Both the position numbers and the translations under genes were made by a program. A model generated the notes under the pieces. It was not told the origin of the DNA, made no database searches, and saw nothing but the letters and a program-made list of their open reading frames with translations. From positions 142,732 to 206,731 of the forward strand of contig CABIXK010000002.1 of NCBI GenBank assembly GCA_902362705.1: a stretch of DNA of 64,000 nucleotides. The letters run 5' to 3'. Positions 9,347 to 18,957 of the stretch are shown piece after piece; within the stretch, counting starts at the first letter, position 1; each line of letters opens with the position of its first letter. The DNA is from Rikenellaceae bacterium (GTDB taxonomy: Bacteria; Bacteroidota; Bacteroidia; Bacteroidales; Rikenellaceae).

Positions 9347-10222
9347 CTACTGCTGCCGCACGACCGACGCCTTGAAGGCCTGTCGGTACTCGCTCGGTGT
9401 GGTGCCCGTGCGCTTGCGGAAGACGCGGTTGAAGTTGGAGATGTTGTTGAAGCCGCACGAGTAGCAGATCTCCGAGATCGTCTGCTCGGTTTCGATGATC
9501 ATCTGCGCCGCACGGTCGATGCGGAAGCCGCTGAGGTAGTCCCAGAAGTTGTGGCGGGTGCGTGTCTTGAAGAAGCGGCTCACAGACGAGGGCGACATCC
9601 CCACGAGGCGCCCGATGTCCTCCAGCGCGATCTTGTGCCGGTAGTTCTGTTCGACGAACTGCACGATGCGGTTGATGCGGCGGCTGTGCGAGAAGCTGTG
9701 TTCGGTGTTCTGAAGCCCTATAGGCTCGATCGTCGCACGGTCGACCGAGGCCAGGTAGTTGAGGATCTCCAGAAAGAGCAGCGTCGCTTCGAACCCCTCG
9801 GTGCGGGGGAGGCGCAGCAGCCTGTCGCGCAGCGCAGTGGCAGTCTCTGCCGAGAACTTGAGTCCGGGGGCGGGCTGCGTCAGCAGGTCGCGGATCGGGT
9901 GCATCTGGTCCGTATCGAAGATGCCCCACTCGGGCAGCGTGCACGGAAACTGCACGACTACCACCTCGCACCGCGTATCGCCGCTCTCGTCGCTGCGTTT
10001 GTAGCAGTGCAGCGTGTCGGGGTTCACCAGCACCAGATCGTGCTCGGTGAACTCCTCCGAAAGGTTGCCCAGAATGCGTTTGCCCCGCACGTTGAGCGTG
10101 AGATTCAGCTCGTAGTCTTTGTGGAAGTGCAGCGGGAAATCCATCTGGTTGTCGGGCCAGTAGTTGGCGATGAACAGGTCGTGCTTGCCCAGCGGGGTGA
10201 TCTCTTTGAGGATGTATTTCAT
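9347..10222 (-). CDS. AraC-family transcriptional regulator (PUL-associated)
   Basis: 291 aa. Residues ~1-130 form a cupin-like sensor domain (FPLHFHKDYELNLTL, LVLVNPDTLHCYK). The C-terminal ~100 residues are the double helix-turn-helix: ALEDIGRLVGMSPSSVSRFF for the first, and ISEICYSCGFNNISNFNRVF with the family signature GTTPSEYRQAF for the second. The start MKYILKEITPLGKHD is preferred; a longer frame adds 11 basic residues that overlap the probable promoter. It lies between the two lipoproteins and the GH92 gene and probably controls them, although Bacteroidetes PULs more often use SusR, ECF or hybrid two-component regulators. The inducer is unknown. Confidence 0.93.
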   Translation of the reverse strand: MKYILKEITPLGKHDLFIANYWPDNQMDFPLHFHKDYELNLTLNVRGKRILGNLSEEFTEHDLVLVNPDTLHCYKRSDESGDTRCEVVVVQFPCTLPEWGIFDTDQMHPIRDLLTQPAPGLKFSAETATALRDRLLRLPRTEGFEATLLFLEILNYLASVDRATIEPIGLQNTEHSFSHSRRINRIVQFVEQNYRHKIALEDIGRLVGMSPSSVSRFFKTRTRHNFWDYLSGFRIDRAAQMIIETEQTISEICYSCGFNNISNFNRVFRKRTGTTPSEYRQAFKASVVRQQ

Positions 10223-10252
10223 GGGGATGTGCTTGCCGCGCTTCGCTTTACG

Positions 10253-10260
10253 CAAAAATA
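10253..10260 (-). promoter_or_regulatory. -7 box for the PUL araC gene
   Basis: The minus strand reads TATTTTTG, matching the Bacteroides TAnnTTTG consensus, 30 nt before the chosen start. No -33 TTTG at the usual spacing. Confidence 0.45.
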
Positions 10261-10307
10261 GGATTTTTCGCCCTTTTTTTGCTATTTTCAGACAAAAATT
10301 TCGTTCG

Positions 10308-12593
10308 ATGATGACTCGTCCGACAATCCGTACCGCATCCGGGCTCTGGCTTGCCCTCTGCGGCCTTTGCGCGGCCTGCTCGCCGGAGCCGGTGGGCCGC
10401 TATGTCGATCCCAATATCGGCGGCGTGGCGCCGCTGCTGACCACCGTCGCGCCGCAGGTGCACCGGCCGCACGCCATGGTGCGCATCTATCCCGTGACCG
10501 AGCCGGGGCTGGAGGACCGCTACCTTTCCGACCGCATCTACGGCGTGGCGCTCAACATGCCGCGCTACCGCCAGGGCGTCGCGGGGAGCGTGATGCCCAC
10601 GGCGGGGCCTCTGACCTTCGACCGCGACAGCTCCTCGTCGTGGTACGACCATGCGCTGGAGGAGCTCCACCCCTGGTCGCACCGCGTGTGGCTGGAGGAT
10701 TTCGCCGTTTCGGCCGAGTGGACCACCACCTGCCGGACGGCGCTCTACGCTTTCGACTTCACCGATCCGTGGCGCGATGCGAACGTCCTCTTCCGCCTGA
10801 CGGCGCCGGGCCAGGTGCGCGTCGAGGAGCGCCGCATCGTCGCGGGGTGGGAGCAGGTGGACTATGCCCGGCAATACTTCTACGCCGTGGCCGATCGTCC
10901 CTTCGCGCGGGCGGGCACCGCCTCGCAGGGTGTGCTCTCGGAGGCGGCGTCGGCATCGGGCCCCGGTGTGGGGGCGTGGCTCTCGTCGCCCGGGGGCGGC
11001 GGGCCGGTCGTTTTCCGTGTCGGCATCTCCTTCATCAGCGAGGAGCAGGCGCGGGCCAACCTCGAGGCCGAGTGTGCGGCGCTGTCGTTCGGCGAGGCTA
11101 AGGAGCGGAGCCGCGCCGTGTGGGAGGAGTCCCTGGGCCGCATCCGCGTCGAGGGCGGCACGGAGCGCGAGCGGCGGATCTTCTATACGTCGCTCTATCG
11201 CACCGAGGAGCGCATGGTTGACTACTCGGAGGGCGGGCGCTATTACAGCGGCTTCGACCGCCGCGTGCACGAGGACGAGCGCCCCTTCTGCTGCGACGAC
11301 TGGGCCTGGGATACCTACCGTAACCTCCATGCGCTGGGGCTGCTTCTCGACCCTGCCCGCAAGGCCGACGAGCTGCAGTCGTATGTCCGCATGTACGAGC
11401 AGTGGGGCTGGGTCCCGCAGTTCCCCCAGCTCACGGAGTGGGGCGGCGACTGGTTCGAAGGGGGCGGTCCCGACTGGCACGGCGAGCCGATGATCGGCAA
11501 CCATGTCGCCTCGATCGCCGCCGAGGCGATCCGCAAGGGGGTCGTCGATTTCGATGTGGAGAGGCTCTACGAAGGGCTGCGGAAGAATGCACTGGAAGGG
11601 ACCCTGATTCCCTGGCGCGCGGGGACTGCGCGCGAGCCCGACCGCTTCTATGCCGAGTGCGGCTACTTTCCGGCGCTGGCGCCCGGCCAGGCGGAGCCCT
11701 ACGACTATATCGATCACGGCTGGGAGAAGCGTCAGGCCGTCTCGGTGACGCTCGAGCAGAGCTACGACGACTGGTGTCTGGCGCAGATCGCCCGCTACCT
11801 GGGGCGCGACGACGATTATCGGCTGCTGATGCGCCGCTCGCGCAACTATCTGAACCTTTGGAATCCCGCAATCGGGTATTTCGCCCCGAAGGACGAACGC
11901 GGCGCATGGATCGAGCCTTTCGATCCGCAGCTCTGTGACGGCTACGGTGCCCGCAGCTATTTTGCCGAAGTCAACGCCTGCGTGCACGTTTTCCACGTGC
12001 AGCACGACATCGAGCGGCTCGTCGCCCTCATGGGCGGCCCCGAAGCCTTCGTGCGGCGGATCGATGCGGCCTACAACGAGGGGGCTGCGATCGGGAAGTG
12101 GCGTTTCATGGGGCGTATGCCCGATGCCACGGGGCTGCAGGGGATGATTCCCGCGGGCAACGAGCCTGCGTTTCACATTCCGTGGCTCTATAACTACGCC
12201 GGCGCGGCGTGGAAGACCCAGCACCGCGTGCGGCAGGTCGCCGATCTGTGGTTCGACGACCGCCCTACGGGTCTGAGCGGCGACGAGGATGGCGGCGCGT
12301 TGGCGGCCTGGTATGTTTTCGCGGCCATGGGCTTCTATCCGGTCAATCCCGTCTCGGGCGAGTATGCTCTGAGTGCGCCCGTTTTCGAGCGGGTGGAGCT
12401 GGCGCTGCCCGGCGGCCGGAGCTTCGTCATCGAGGCCCCCGGGGCGTCAAAGCGCAACAAGTATATCCGCGAGGCGCGTCTCGAAGGGCGCAGGCTCGAC
12501 CGTCCGTTCCTCACCCACGAGCAGATCGTCGCGGGCGGCACGCTGTCGCTGTCGCTCTGCGACCGCCCCTGTCCCGAGGCCTTCGGTCGGTAG
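10308..12593 (+). CDS. GH92 family alpha-mannosidase, lipoprotein
   Basis: 761 aa. GH92 enzymes are calcium-dependent exo-alpha-mannosidases, mostly alpha-1,2, with an N-terminal beta-sandwich and an (alpha/alpha)6 barrel. Start at 10308 gives a signal peptide with lipobox CGLCAACSPE. Family features are the opening RYVDPNIGGVAP, FYTSLYRTEERM, the metal-region acidic run WDTYRNLH, PAGNEPAFHIPWLYNY and the C-terminal GDEDGGALAAWYVFAAMGFY. The last motif carries GDEDGG where many members have GNDDCG. The gene is divergent from araC and probably trims mannose from a host or yeast glycan imported by SusCD. Export to the periplasm or surface is likely; exact linkage is not predictable. Confidence 0.93.
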   Translation: MMTRPTIRTASGLWLALCGLCAACSPEPVGRYVDPNIGGVAPLLTTVAPQVHRPHAMVRIYPVTEPGLEDRYLSDRIYGVALNMPRYRQGVAGSVMPTAGPLTFDRDSSSSWYDHALEELHPWSHRVWLEDFAVSAEWTTTCRTALYAFDFTDPWRDANVLFRLTAPGQVRVEERRIVAGWEQVDYARQYFYAVADRPFARAGTASQGVLSEAASASGPGVGAWLSSPGGGGPVVFRVGISFISEEQARANLEAECAALSFGEAKERSRAVWEESLGRIRVEGGTERERRIFYTSLYRTEERMVDYSEGGRYYSGFDRRVHEDERPFCCDDWAWDTYRNLHALGLLLDPARKADELQSYVRMYEQWGWVPQFPQLTEWGGDWFEGGGPDWHGEPMIGNHVASIAAEAIRKGVVDFDVERLYEGLRKNALEGTLIPWRAGTAREPDRFYAECGYFPALAPGQAEPYDYIDHGWEKRQAVSVTLEQSYDDWCLAQIARYLGRDDDYRLLMRRSRNYLNLWNPAIGYFAPKDERGAWIEPFDPQLCDGYGARSYFAEVNACVHVFHVQHDIERLVALMGGPEAFVRRIDAAYNEGAAIGKWRFMGRMPDATGLQGMIPAGNEPAFHIPWLYNYAGAAWKTQHRVRQVADLWFDDRPTGLSGDEDGGALAAWYVFAAMGFYPVNPVSGEYALSAPVFERVELALPGGRSFVIEAPGASKRNKYIREARLEGRRLDRPFLTHEQIVAGGTLSLSLCDRPCPEAFGR

Positions 12594-12644
12594 CGGGGCG
12601 TTTTGCGCGCGGCGGGGGATGCGGTCGCGCGGCGAACGGGAAGG

Positions 12645-12676
12645 GGAGTTTCGGCCGAAACTCCTCCTCCCTTTTT
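12645..12676 (+). terminator. Terminator-like hairpin after GH92
   Basis: A perfect 20-bp palindrome at 12645-12664 is followed after a short pyrimidine stretch by CTTTTTC. It ends the GH92 transcript just before the queD promoter. Confidence 0.6.
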
Positions 12677-12730
12677 CGCCTTTCGGAGGCGTTTTTCGCC
12701 CCCGGGCGCGGCGGTTTCGGGTTTTATCAA

Positions 12731-12738
12731 TATCTTTG
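12731..12738 (+). promoter_or_regulatory. -7 box for queD-polA
   Basis: TATCTTTG, 6 nt before the ATG at 12745. A transcription start at the usual distance would fall on or beside the start codon, so the mRNA may be leaderless. Confidence 0.6.
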
Positions 12739-12744
12739 CCCTAT

Positions 12745-13194
12745 ATGGCAGTAATCAGATTGACCAAAGAGTTCTCGTTCGAGGCGGCGCACGCCCTGGA
12801 CGGATACGACGGGCCGTGCCGCGAGATACACGGCCACTCCTATCGCCTCTTCGTCACGGTGAAGGGGCGCCCGTCGGCGTGCGACGACGACCCCAAGTGC
12901 GGCATGGTGATGGATTTCGGCGTGCTGAAGCGCATCGTCGCCGACGAGATCGTCTCGCGCCTCGACCACGCTTTCGTGCTGCGGCGCGGCGCGGAGAACG
13001 ACGCGCTGTGCGCAGCCCTCGAAGGGCGCTTCTCCAATATCGTCCGGGTCGACTACCAGCCCACGTGCGAGAACATGCTGGAGGATTTCGCCCGGCGCAT
13101 CGCCGCGCGCCTGCCCCAGGGGGTGGCGCTCCACGCCCTGCGTCTGCACGAGACGGCGACCTCCTATGCCGAATGGCTGGCCGAAGACAATTAG
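12745..13194 (+). CDS. queD: 6-carboxytetrahydropterin synthase / PTPS-like (QueD family)
   Basis: 149 aa. Converts 7,8-dihydroneopterin triphosphate to 6-carboxytetrahydropterin (or pyruvoyl-tetrahydropterin) in deazaguanine/queuosine synthesis. Zinc ligands are visible as His in FEAAHAL and the pair in HGHSY; the catalytic Cys is in GPCREIHGH, and the active-site region PTCENMLEDF follows. A second conserved acid lies in LHETATSYAEW. folE, which makes its substrate, is encoded 3.5 kb away on the other strand. polA starts 7 bp downstream and is probably cotranscribed. The choice between QueD and eukaryotic-type PTPS activity rests on bacterial context. Confidence 0.9.
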   Translation: MAVIRLTKEFSFEAAHALDGYDGPCREIHGHSYRLFVTVKGRPSACDDDPKCGMVMDFGVLKRIVADEIVSRLDHAFVLRRGAENDALCAALEGRFSNIVRVDYQPTCENMLEDFARRIAARLPQGVALHALRLHETATSYAEWLAEDN

Positions 13195-13201
13195 ACGACC
13201 T

Positions 13202-16081
13202 ATGAAGAAACTGTTTCTGGTCGACGCCTATGCGTTGATGTTCAAATACTACTACGCCTTCCTGGGACGCCCGATGCGCAACCGCGCGGGGATGAACACC
13301 TCGGTGGTGTTCGGCTTCGTGAAGTTCCTGCGCGACATCCTCAAGCGCGAGCGGCCCGACCTGCTGGGCGTGGCGTTCGATCCCAAGGGGGGCAGCTTCC
13401 GCCGCGAGATCTACCCCGAGTACAAGGCCAACCGCGCGGAGACGCCCGAGGACATCGTCCTATCGGTACCCTACGTCAAGCGGGTGCTGGAGGCGATGTG
13501 CATCCCCGTGCTGGAGGTCGAGGGCTACGAGGCCGACGACGTGATCGGCACCCTCTCGCAGAAGGGGGTCGAGGCGGGCTACGAGGTCTTCATGGTGACC
13601 CCCGACAAGGACTACGGCCAGCTGGTGCGCGACCACTGCAAGATCTACAAGCAGAAGGGGGCCGACGGCTCGATCGAGATCGTCGACCGCGAGGCGATAC
13701 GCCTCAAATACGGCATCGACGACCCGACGCTGGTGCGCGACATCCTGGCCCTGTGGGGAGATGCGTCGGACAACATCCCCGGCGTGCCGGGCATCGGCGA
13801 AAAGAGCGCCTGCAAGCTGGTGGGCGAGTGGGGCACGGTGGAGAACATCCTCGACCACGCGGCCGAGATCCGCGGCAAGCAGGGCGAGAAGATCGCTGCG
13901 TGGGGCGACCGCCTGCGGCTGGCCAAGCGGCTGACGACCATCTGCCTCGACGTGCCGATCTCGTTCCGCGCGGAGGAGCTCACGGTGTGCGAGCCGCGCA
14001 TCGACGCGCTGCGCGCCCTCTTCGCCGAGCTCGACTTCCGCGCCTTCCTGGGCGATCTGGCCAACCTGGCGCCCGCCGAGGCGGAGAGCGACGCGCCCCG
14101 CCAGGAGGCGCAGACCCAGCTGGCGGAGATGGCCCGCGCCAAGTCGGCGGCTGCCAAGAAGGCCGCTCTGGCCGGGCAGGGCGATCTGTTCGCCGCGCCC
14201 GCGGCGGCCGCGGAGCCGTCGGAGGCCGTTGCCGACCTTTCGGAGCTGCCGGCCGAGGAGGAGCCGGAGCCGCTGCGGACGGCCCAGACCACCCCGCACG
14301 ACTATCGTCTGGTCGAGAGCGCCGCCGAGCTGGAGCGGGTGGTGGCCGAGGTTGCGCGCTGCGAGGAGTTCTGCTTCGACACCGAGACCACGGGCTTCGA
14401 TCTCTTCCGCGACCGCATCGTGGGGCTGTCGCTCGCCGTCGAGCCCCATGCGGCGTGGTACGTACCGTTCCCCGTGGAGCAGCAGGCCGAGTACGCCGCG
14501 ATCCTCCGCCCGCTCTTCGAGAACGAGTCGACGGCCAAGATCGGCCAGAACATGAAGTTCGACATCGGGGTGCTGCACCGCCTGGGGATCGAGGTGCGGG
14601 GACCCAAGTACGACACGATGATCCTCCACTACCTGATCGATCCCGAGTCGCGCCACAACATGAACGCTCTGGCCGAGCGCTACCTCAACTACAAGCCCAT
14701 CGAGATCGAGACCCTCATCGGCAAGGGGGCGCGGCAGCTGACCATGGACATGGTGGGGGCCGAGCGGGTGAAGGAGTATGCGGCCGAGGATGCCGACATC
14801 ACGTTGCAGCTCAAGCGGGCGCTCTGGCCCGAGGTGGAGCGGCTGGGGCTCGCGGGCCTCTACTTCGAGATCGAGGAGCCGATGATCGCCGTGCTGGCCG
14901 CGATCGAGCGCACGGGCGTGCGCATCGACTCGGCGGCGCTCAACGAATATGCCGTGGAGCTGAGCGGCAAGCTCGCCCGGCTCGAGGCCGAGGTGCGGGC
15001 CGAGGCGGGCGAACCGAACCTCAACATCAACTCCACGCGCCAGCTGGGCGAGGTGCTCTTCGCCCGCATGCGCATCGCCGAGAAGCCCAAGATGACGCGC
15101 ACGAAGCAGTTCTGCACCGACGAGGAGTACCTCCAGACCTTCGCCCGCAAGCACCGCATCGTCGACCTCATACTCGAGTACCGCGGGGTGAAGAAGCTGC
15201 TGTCGACCTACGTCGAGGCGCTGCCCCAGCTGGTCAACCCCGCCACGGGGCGTATCCATACCTCCTTCAACCAGGCCGTGACGGCCACCGGGCGCCTCTC
15301 GTCGGCCAACCCCAACCTGCAGAACATCCCCGTGCGCGACGAGCTGGGGCGCCGCATCCGCGAGGCCTTCATCCCCTCGGACGACGACCACGTGCTGCTC
15401 TCGGCCGACTACAGCCAGGTCGAGCTGCGGCTGATGGCCCACCTCTCGGGCGACGAGGCGCTCATCGCCGCCTTCGCTCACGGCGAGGACGTCCACGCCT
15501 CGACGGCCGCGCGTCTGTTCGGCAAGCCGATCGGGGAGGTGACCTCCGAAGAGCGGCGGCGGGCCAAGACGGCCAACTTCGGCATCATCTACGGCATCTC
15601 GGCCTTCGGGCTGAGCCAGCGGCTGGAGATCCCGCGCAAGGAGGCCAAGGAGCTCATCGACGGTTACTTCGCGTCGTATCCCAAGGTGAGGGAGTATATG
15701 GAGCGTGTGGTCGAGGAGGCGCGCACGAAGGGCTACGTGTCGACGATCTTCGGCCGCCGCCGCTACTTGAACGACATCGCCTCGCGCAATGCCGTGGCGC
15801 GCGGTCTGGCCGAGCGCAACGCCGTGAACGCCCCCATCCAGGGCTCGGCGGCCGACATCATGAAGATCGCCATGATCGCCGTGGCGCGCCGCTTCGCCGA
15901 GGAGGGGATCCGCTCGCGGGTGATCCTCCAGGTCCACGACGAACTGGTCGTCGACACGCTGCGCGGCGAGCAGGAGCGGGTGGCGCAGATCGTCACCGAG
16001 TGCATGGAGCAGGCGGCGCAGCTGAGCGTGCGCCTCGCGGTCGACTACGGCGTGGGCAGCAACTGGCTGGAGGCGCACTGA
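13202..16081 (+). CDS. polA: DNA polymerase I
   Basis: 959 aa, full length, with all three activities apparently intact. Residues ~1-290 are the 5' nuclease (YKANRAETPE, EGYEADDVIGTL, TPDKDYGQLV, GDASDNIPGVPGIGEKSA). An Ala/Glu-rich linker follows, then the 3'-5' proofreading domain with DEDD residues in CFDTETTGFD, GQNMKFDIGVLH and YAAEDADI. The polymerase domain has motif A (LLSADYSQVELRLMA), motif B (RRAKTANFGIIYGIS) and motif C (ILQVHDELVVD). It fills gaps in repair and removes Okazaki primers. It follows queD by 7 bp and ends at a strong terminator. Confidence 0.98.
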   Translation: MKKLFLVDAYALMFKYYYAFLGRPMRNRAGMNTSVVFGFVKFLRDILKRERPDLLGVAFDPKGGSFRREIYPEYKANRAETPEDIVLSVPYVKRVLEAMCIPVLEVEGYEADDVIGTLSQKGVEAGYEVFMVTPDKDYGQLVRDHCKIYKQKGADGSIEIVDREAIRLKYGIDDPTLVRDILALWGDASDNIPGVPGIGEKSACKLVGEWGTVENILDHAAEIRGKQGEKIAAWGDRLRLAKRLTTICLDVPISFRAEELTVCEPRIDALRALFAELDFRAFLGDLANLAPAEAESDAPRQEAQTQLAEMARAKSAAAKKAALAGQGDLFAAPAAAAEPSEAVADLSELPAEEEPEPLRTAQTTPHDYRLVESAAELERVVAEVARCEEFCFDTETTGFDLFRDRIVGLSLAVEPHAAWYVPFPVEQQAEYAAILRPLFENESTAKIGQNMKFDIGVLHRLGIEVRGPKYDTMILHYLIDPESRHNMNALAERYLNYKPIEIETLIGKGARQLTMDMVGAERVKEYAAEDADITLQLKRALWPEVERLGLAGLYFEIEEPMIAVLAAIERTGVRIDSAALNEYAVELSGKLARLEAEVRAEAGEPNLNINSTRQLGEVLFARMRIAEKPKMTRTKQFCTDEEYLQTFARKHRIVDLILEYRGVKKLLSTYVEALPQLVNPATGRIHTSFNQAVTATGRLSSANPNLQNIPVRDELGRRIREAFIPSDDDHVLLSADYSQVELRLMAHLSGDEALIAAFAHGEDVHASTAARLFGKPIGEVTSEERRRAKTANFGIIYGISAFGLSQRLEIPRKEAKELIDGYFASYPKVREYMERVVEEARTKGYVSTIFGRRRYLNDIASRNAVARGLAERNAVNAPIQGSAADIMKIAMIAVARRFAEEGIRSRVILQVHDELVVDTLRGEQERVAQIVTECMEQAAQLSVRLAVDYGVGSNWLEAH

Positions 16082-16107
16082 CGCTTTGTCGGACCGCAAT
16101 GAAAGAG

Positions 16108-16140
16108 CGACCGGCCTCCTCGGGGAAGCCGGTCGTTTTT
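16108..16140 (+). terminator. Terminator of queD-polA
   Basis: 8-bp outer stem (16108-16115 with 16128-16135) plus a short inner stem, followed immediately by TTTTT. It also sits at the 3' end of the convergent gene at 16160. Confidence 0.8.
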
Positions 16141-16159
16141 CGTTGCGGTCGGGGCGCTG

Positions 16160-16636
16160 CTACGGCAGCAGCTCGTCGCGGAGGCCGTCGATGTCGGGCA
16201 CGGCCTGCCAGAGCGTGCCGTCGTCGGTGTAGTAGAGTTCGTACTCCTGCGCTCCGCGCTCGACATCGAGTGCATGGAGCGTGCCCCGGACGTGGTGGAG
16301 TATGCGCTCGACGTCGTCGATGCGCCAGGAGGCGTAGTCGCCCGTCTCGAAAGCTGTGCGCACCGCTTCGGGAAGCGCCGTGTAGTGGCTCTCCGTCTCG
16401 GTCATGTACCACTTGCCCGCGTTGTCGAACCACGCTTCGGTGTCGCTTCCCGCGTCGTCGAATTCGGCGACGAGGTAGGAGGCGCGCCGCTCCCATTCGA
16501 CGTCGACGGCCCGGGGGAACATCCCGGTGAAAGTGTGTCGTACTGCGTCGGGAGGCGTTATTGCGTCGTCGTCGCTGCATGCGGTCGCACCGGCGAAAAG
16601 AGCCAGCGCCAATAGTCGGATCATCGTTTGTTTCAT
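16160..16636 (-). CDS. PepSY-like (DUF2874-type) secreted lipoprotein
   Basis: 158 aa. A signal peptide with lipobox GATACSDD marks an exported lipoprotein; translation could instead begin at the second Met four codons in. The remainder has two short repeats of the pattern 'hydrophobic x VEWER...YLVAEF' and 'YELYYTDDGTLWQ', as in the Bacteroidetes PepSY-like putative inhibitor family. Function is unproven; such proteins are usually periplasmic. It lies downstream of folE on the same strand with a 48-bp gap and may be at the end of that operon or separately expressed. Confidence 0.75.
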   Translation of the reverse strand: MKQTMIRLLALALFAGATACSDDDAITPPDAVRHTFTGMFPRAVDVEWERRASYLVAEFDDAGSDTEAWFDNAGKWYMTETESHYTALPEAVRTAFETGDYASWRIDDVERILHHVRGTLHALDVERGAQEYELYYTDDGTLWQAVPDIDGLRDELLP

Positions 16637-16684
16637 CGTGCGGTCGTTTTGTCGGTTTTCGAATTTGCAAATATTGTGCCGGGT

Positions 16685-17293
<609 letters not shown>

Positions 17294-17297
17294 GGCT

Positions 17298-17879
17298 CTA
17301 TTTTTCGGTTGCGTGGAGGAATGCCGCCACCTGCCGCACGGCGCGCCCGCGGTGCGACGTGGCGTTCTTCTCGTCGGCGGTCATCTGGGCGAAGGTGCGG
17401 TCGAAGCCCTCGGGCCGGAACAGCGGGTCGTAGCCGAACCCTTCGTCGCCCGTCTCGTGTTCGATGATGCGCCCCCGGACGATCCCCTCGAAGAGGTGCT
17501 CCTCGCCGCCGAGGATCAGTGCGATGACCGTGCGGAAGCGGGCCCGGCGGTTTTGCTTGCCCGCGAGGTTCTGCAGCAGCAGGCGGTTGTTGGCCGCGAA
17601 GTCGTGGCCGTCGGTGGCGTAGCGCGCCGAGCGGACCCCCGGGGCGCCGTCGAGCGCCTCGACCTCGAGCCCCGTGTCGTCGGCGAAGCAGTCGAGGCCG
17701 GTGCGGGCGTGGAGGTAGCGCGCCTTCTGGAGTGCGTTGCCCTCGAGCGTGGGCTGCGTCTCGGGGATCTCCTCCGTGACGCCGCAGTCGCGGGGCGTGA
17801 GCAGCTCGAACGCGTCGCCCAGCACGGCCTGCACCTCGGAGAGCTTGTGGGCGTTGTTGGTGGCGAAAAGGATCTTCAT
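17298..17879 (-). CDS. rdgB: Non-canonical purine NTP pyrophosphatase (RdgB/HAM1)
   Basis: 193 aa. Hydrolyses dITP, XTP and ITP to monophosphates, keeping deaminated purines out of nucleic acid. Start [15 protein letters not shown] is the family N terminus; [12 protein letters not shown] holds the catalytic acid pair, and GEGFGYDP-type ([14 protein letters not shown]) and SHRGRAV complete the active site. A longer upstream frame runs through the ABC gene and is not credible. It is followed by folE at 4 bp, and has its own promoter box 5 nt upstream of the start codon. Confidence 0.96.
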   Translation of the reverse strand: MKILFATNNAHKLSEVQAVLGDAFELLTPRDCGVTEEIPETQPTLEGNALQKARYLHARTGLDCFADDTGLEVEALDGAPGVRSARYATDGHDFAANNRLLLQNLAGKQNRRARFRTVIALILGGEEHLFEGIVRGRIIEHETGDEGFGYDPLFRPEGFDRTFAQMTADEKNATSHRGRAVRQVAAFLHATEK

Positions 17880-17884
17880 GGGGG

Positions 17885-17892
17885 CAAAGGTA
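17885..17892 (-). promoter_or_regulatory. -7 box for rdgB-folE
   Basis: Minus strand TACCTTTG, then CCCCC, then ATG: a 5-nt gap, implying a leaderless or near-leaderless transcript. Confidence 0.6.
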
Positions 17893-17920
17893 GGCAAAAT
17901 TCGGGAGAAACGCTTCGCTT

Positions 17921-18406
17921 TCACGAGGATTTGCCGCTGTTGCCGAAGCCCTGCGCCGCGCAGAGGGCCGCGACGAGCTCGTCGCCTCGGTATTGCCGGC
18001 AGAGGGTGCCGCCTGCCAGGACGTGCAGTTCGTCGGCCATGTCGGCGAGCGTCAGCGGGCGGCGCGTGGCGACTATGAGGGTCGTGCCGCGGGGGCGCTC
18101 GGCCAGGAGCAGCCGCCGGGCTGTGCGCCGGGCCGCGGCGTCGAACCCCTCGACCGGCTCGTCGAGCAGTACCACGGCGGGGCTGCGGAGCAGGGCCGCG
18201 ACGAGCGCGAGCTGCCGCCGGCGGGCGGGGCTCCACCCCTCGACGGGGGTGTCGAGCGGCAGGTCGAACGCGCCGAGCAGCGCCGTCTTGCCCGCGCCGG
18301 CGGGACCCGCGAGCAGGTGCAGGGCCCCCTCGGCGAGGTGCATCGTCACGCCGTCGACGAGCGTGCGGTCGTCGGTGCGGAGGGTGAGCGCGTCAATCGT
18401 AATCAT
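17921..18406 (-). CDS. Minimal ABC-transporter ATP-binding protein
   Basis: 161 aa, well short of the ~220 usual for ABC ATPases. Walker A is GPAGAGKT and Walker B is AVVLLDEP with the expected catalytic Glu; an H-loop is not evident (LIVATRRPL has R where His is expected). The helical subdomain is heavily shortened and the LSGGQ signature is replaced by WSPARRRQLAL. It overlaps the membrane-protein gene upstream by 14 bp, so the two make a compact transporter-like pair. Reduced signature and missing H-loop leave open weak or regulatory ATPase activity. Cargo unknown. Confidence 0.8.
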   Translation of the reverse strand: MITIDALTLRTDDRTLVDGVTMHLAEGALHLLAGPAGAGKTALLGAFDLPLDTPVEGWSPARRRQLALVAALLRSPAVVLLDEPVEGFDAAARRTARRLLLAERPRGTTLIVATRRPLTLADMADELHVLAGGTLCRQYRGDELVAALCAAQGFGNSGKSS

Positions 18407-18953
18407 AAAGATAGCGGTCGAGGTTGCGTTCGGCGGCGAGGGCGTAGGTCACCGTGAGCCACAGCGTCAGGGGCAGCAGGGGCGGCAGGAGCACGCCCGC
18501 CGCGCCCCACCGCTCGGCCTGCGACGCGCCTGCCGAGGGGCTGCACGGGTCGTAGCGGGCGTACTTGGCCAGCACGGCATAGGCCAGCGCCAGCGCCGCG
18601 AGGGGCGCCCAGGCGGCGGCGATCCAGGCCGTGCGGGGGTGGAAAACCGCGGCCACGAGGGCTGCGGGGAGCGTGAGGGCGAAGTAGTTGCGCCAGGCGG
18701 CGAGGATCTTGCGGGTGAGCAGGCGCGAGGCGCCCATGCGGGGGAGGGCCAGCAGCGCCGGGTCTTCGTGGCGGCGGTAGAGGCCGCGGCAGGCGACAGC
18801 GGCCAGCAGCAGCGCCCCGAAGGGGAGGTAGGGCACGGGGGTGCAGAGCAGCAGCGCGGCGGCGACGGATGCCGCGGCGGCGCGATGGCGGCGCAGGGCG
18901 CCGGTCCACTCGGGCGAGTAGCCCAGGAGGCGGAGGAGCGAGGGGCGGGTCAT
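18393..18953 (-). CDS. Small membrane protein, probable ABC permease partner
   Basis: 186 aa from the ATG at 18953; longer frames run antisense-like through the HAD gene. About four to six hydrophobic segments are visible (AAAASVAAALLLC, LPFGALLLAAVAC, FALTLPAALVAAVF, AWIAAAWAPLAALALAYAVL, LPPLLPLTLWLTVTYAL). It starts 4 bp after the HAD gene and overlaps the ATPase gene by 14 bp. No family is recognised. Pairing with a tiny ATPase suggests a reduced ABC-2-like exporter, which is inference. Confidence 0.75.
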   Translation of the reverse strand: MTRPSLLRLLGYSPEWTGALRRHRAAAASVAAALLLCTPVPYLPFGALLLAAVACRGLYRRHEDPALLALPRMGASRLLTRKILAAWRNYFALTLPAALVAAVFHPRTAWIAAAWAPLAALALAYAVLAKYARYDPCSPSAGASQAERWGAAGVLLPPLLPLTLWLTVTYALAAERNLDRYLYDYD

Positions 18954-18957
18954 GTCG

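Noticed and set aside
13498..16530. 1010-codon open frame overlapping polA in another frame
   Set aside because: Arg/Gly/Ala-rich sequence with no motif; an artefact of high GC third positions in polA, whose frame is intact.
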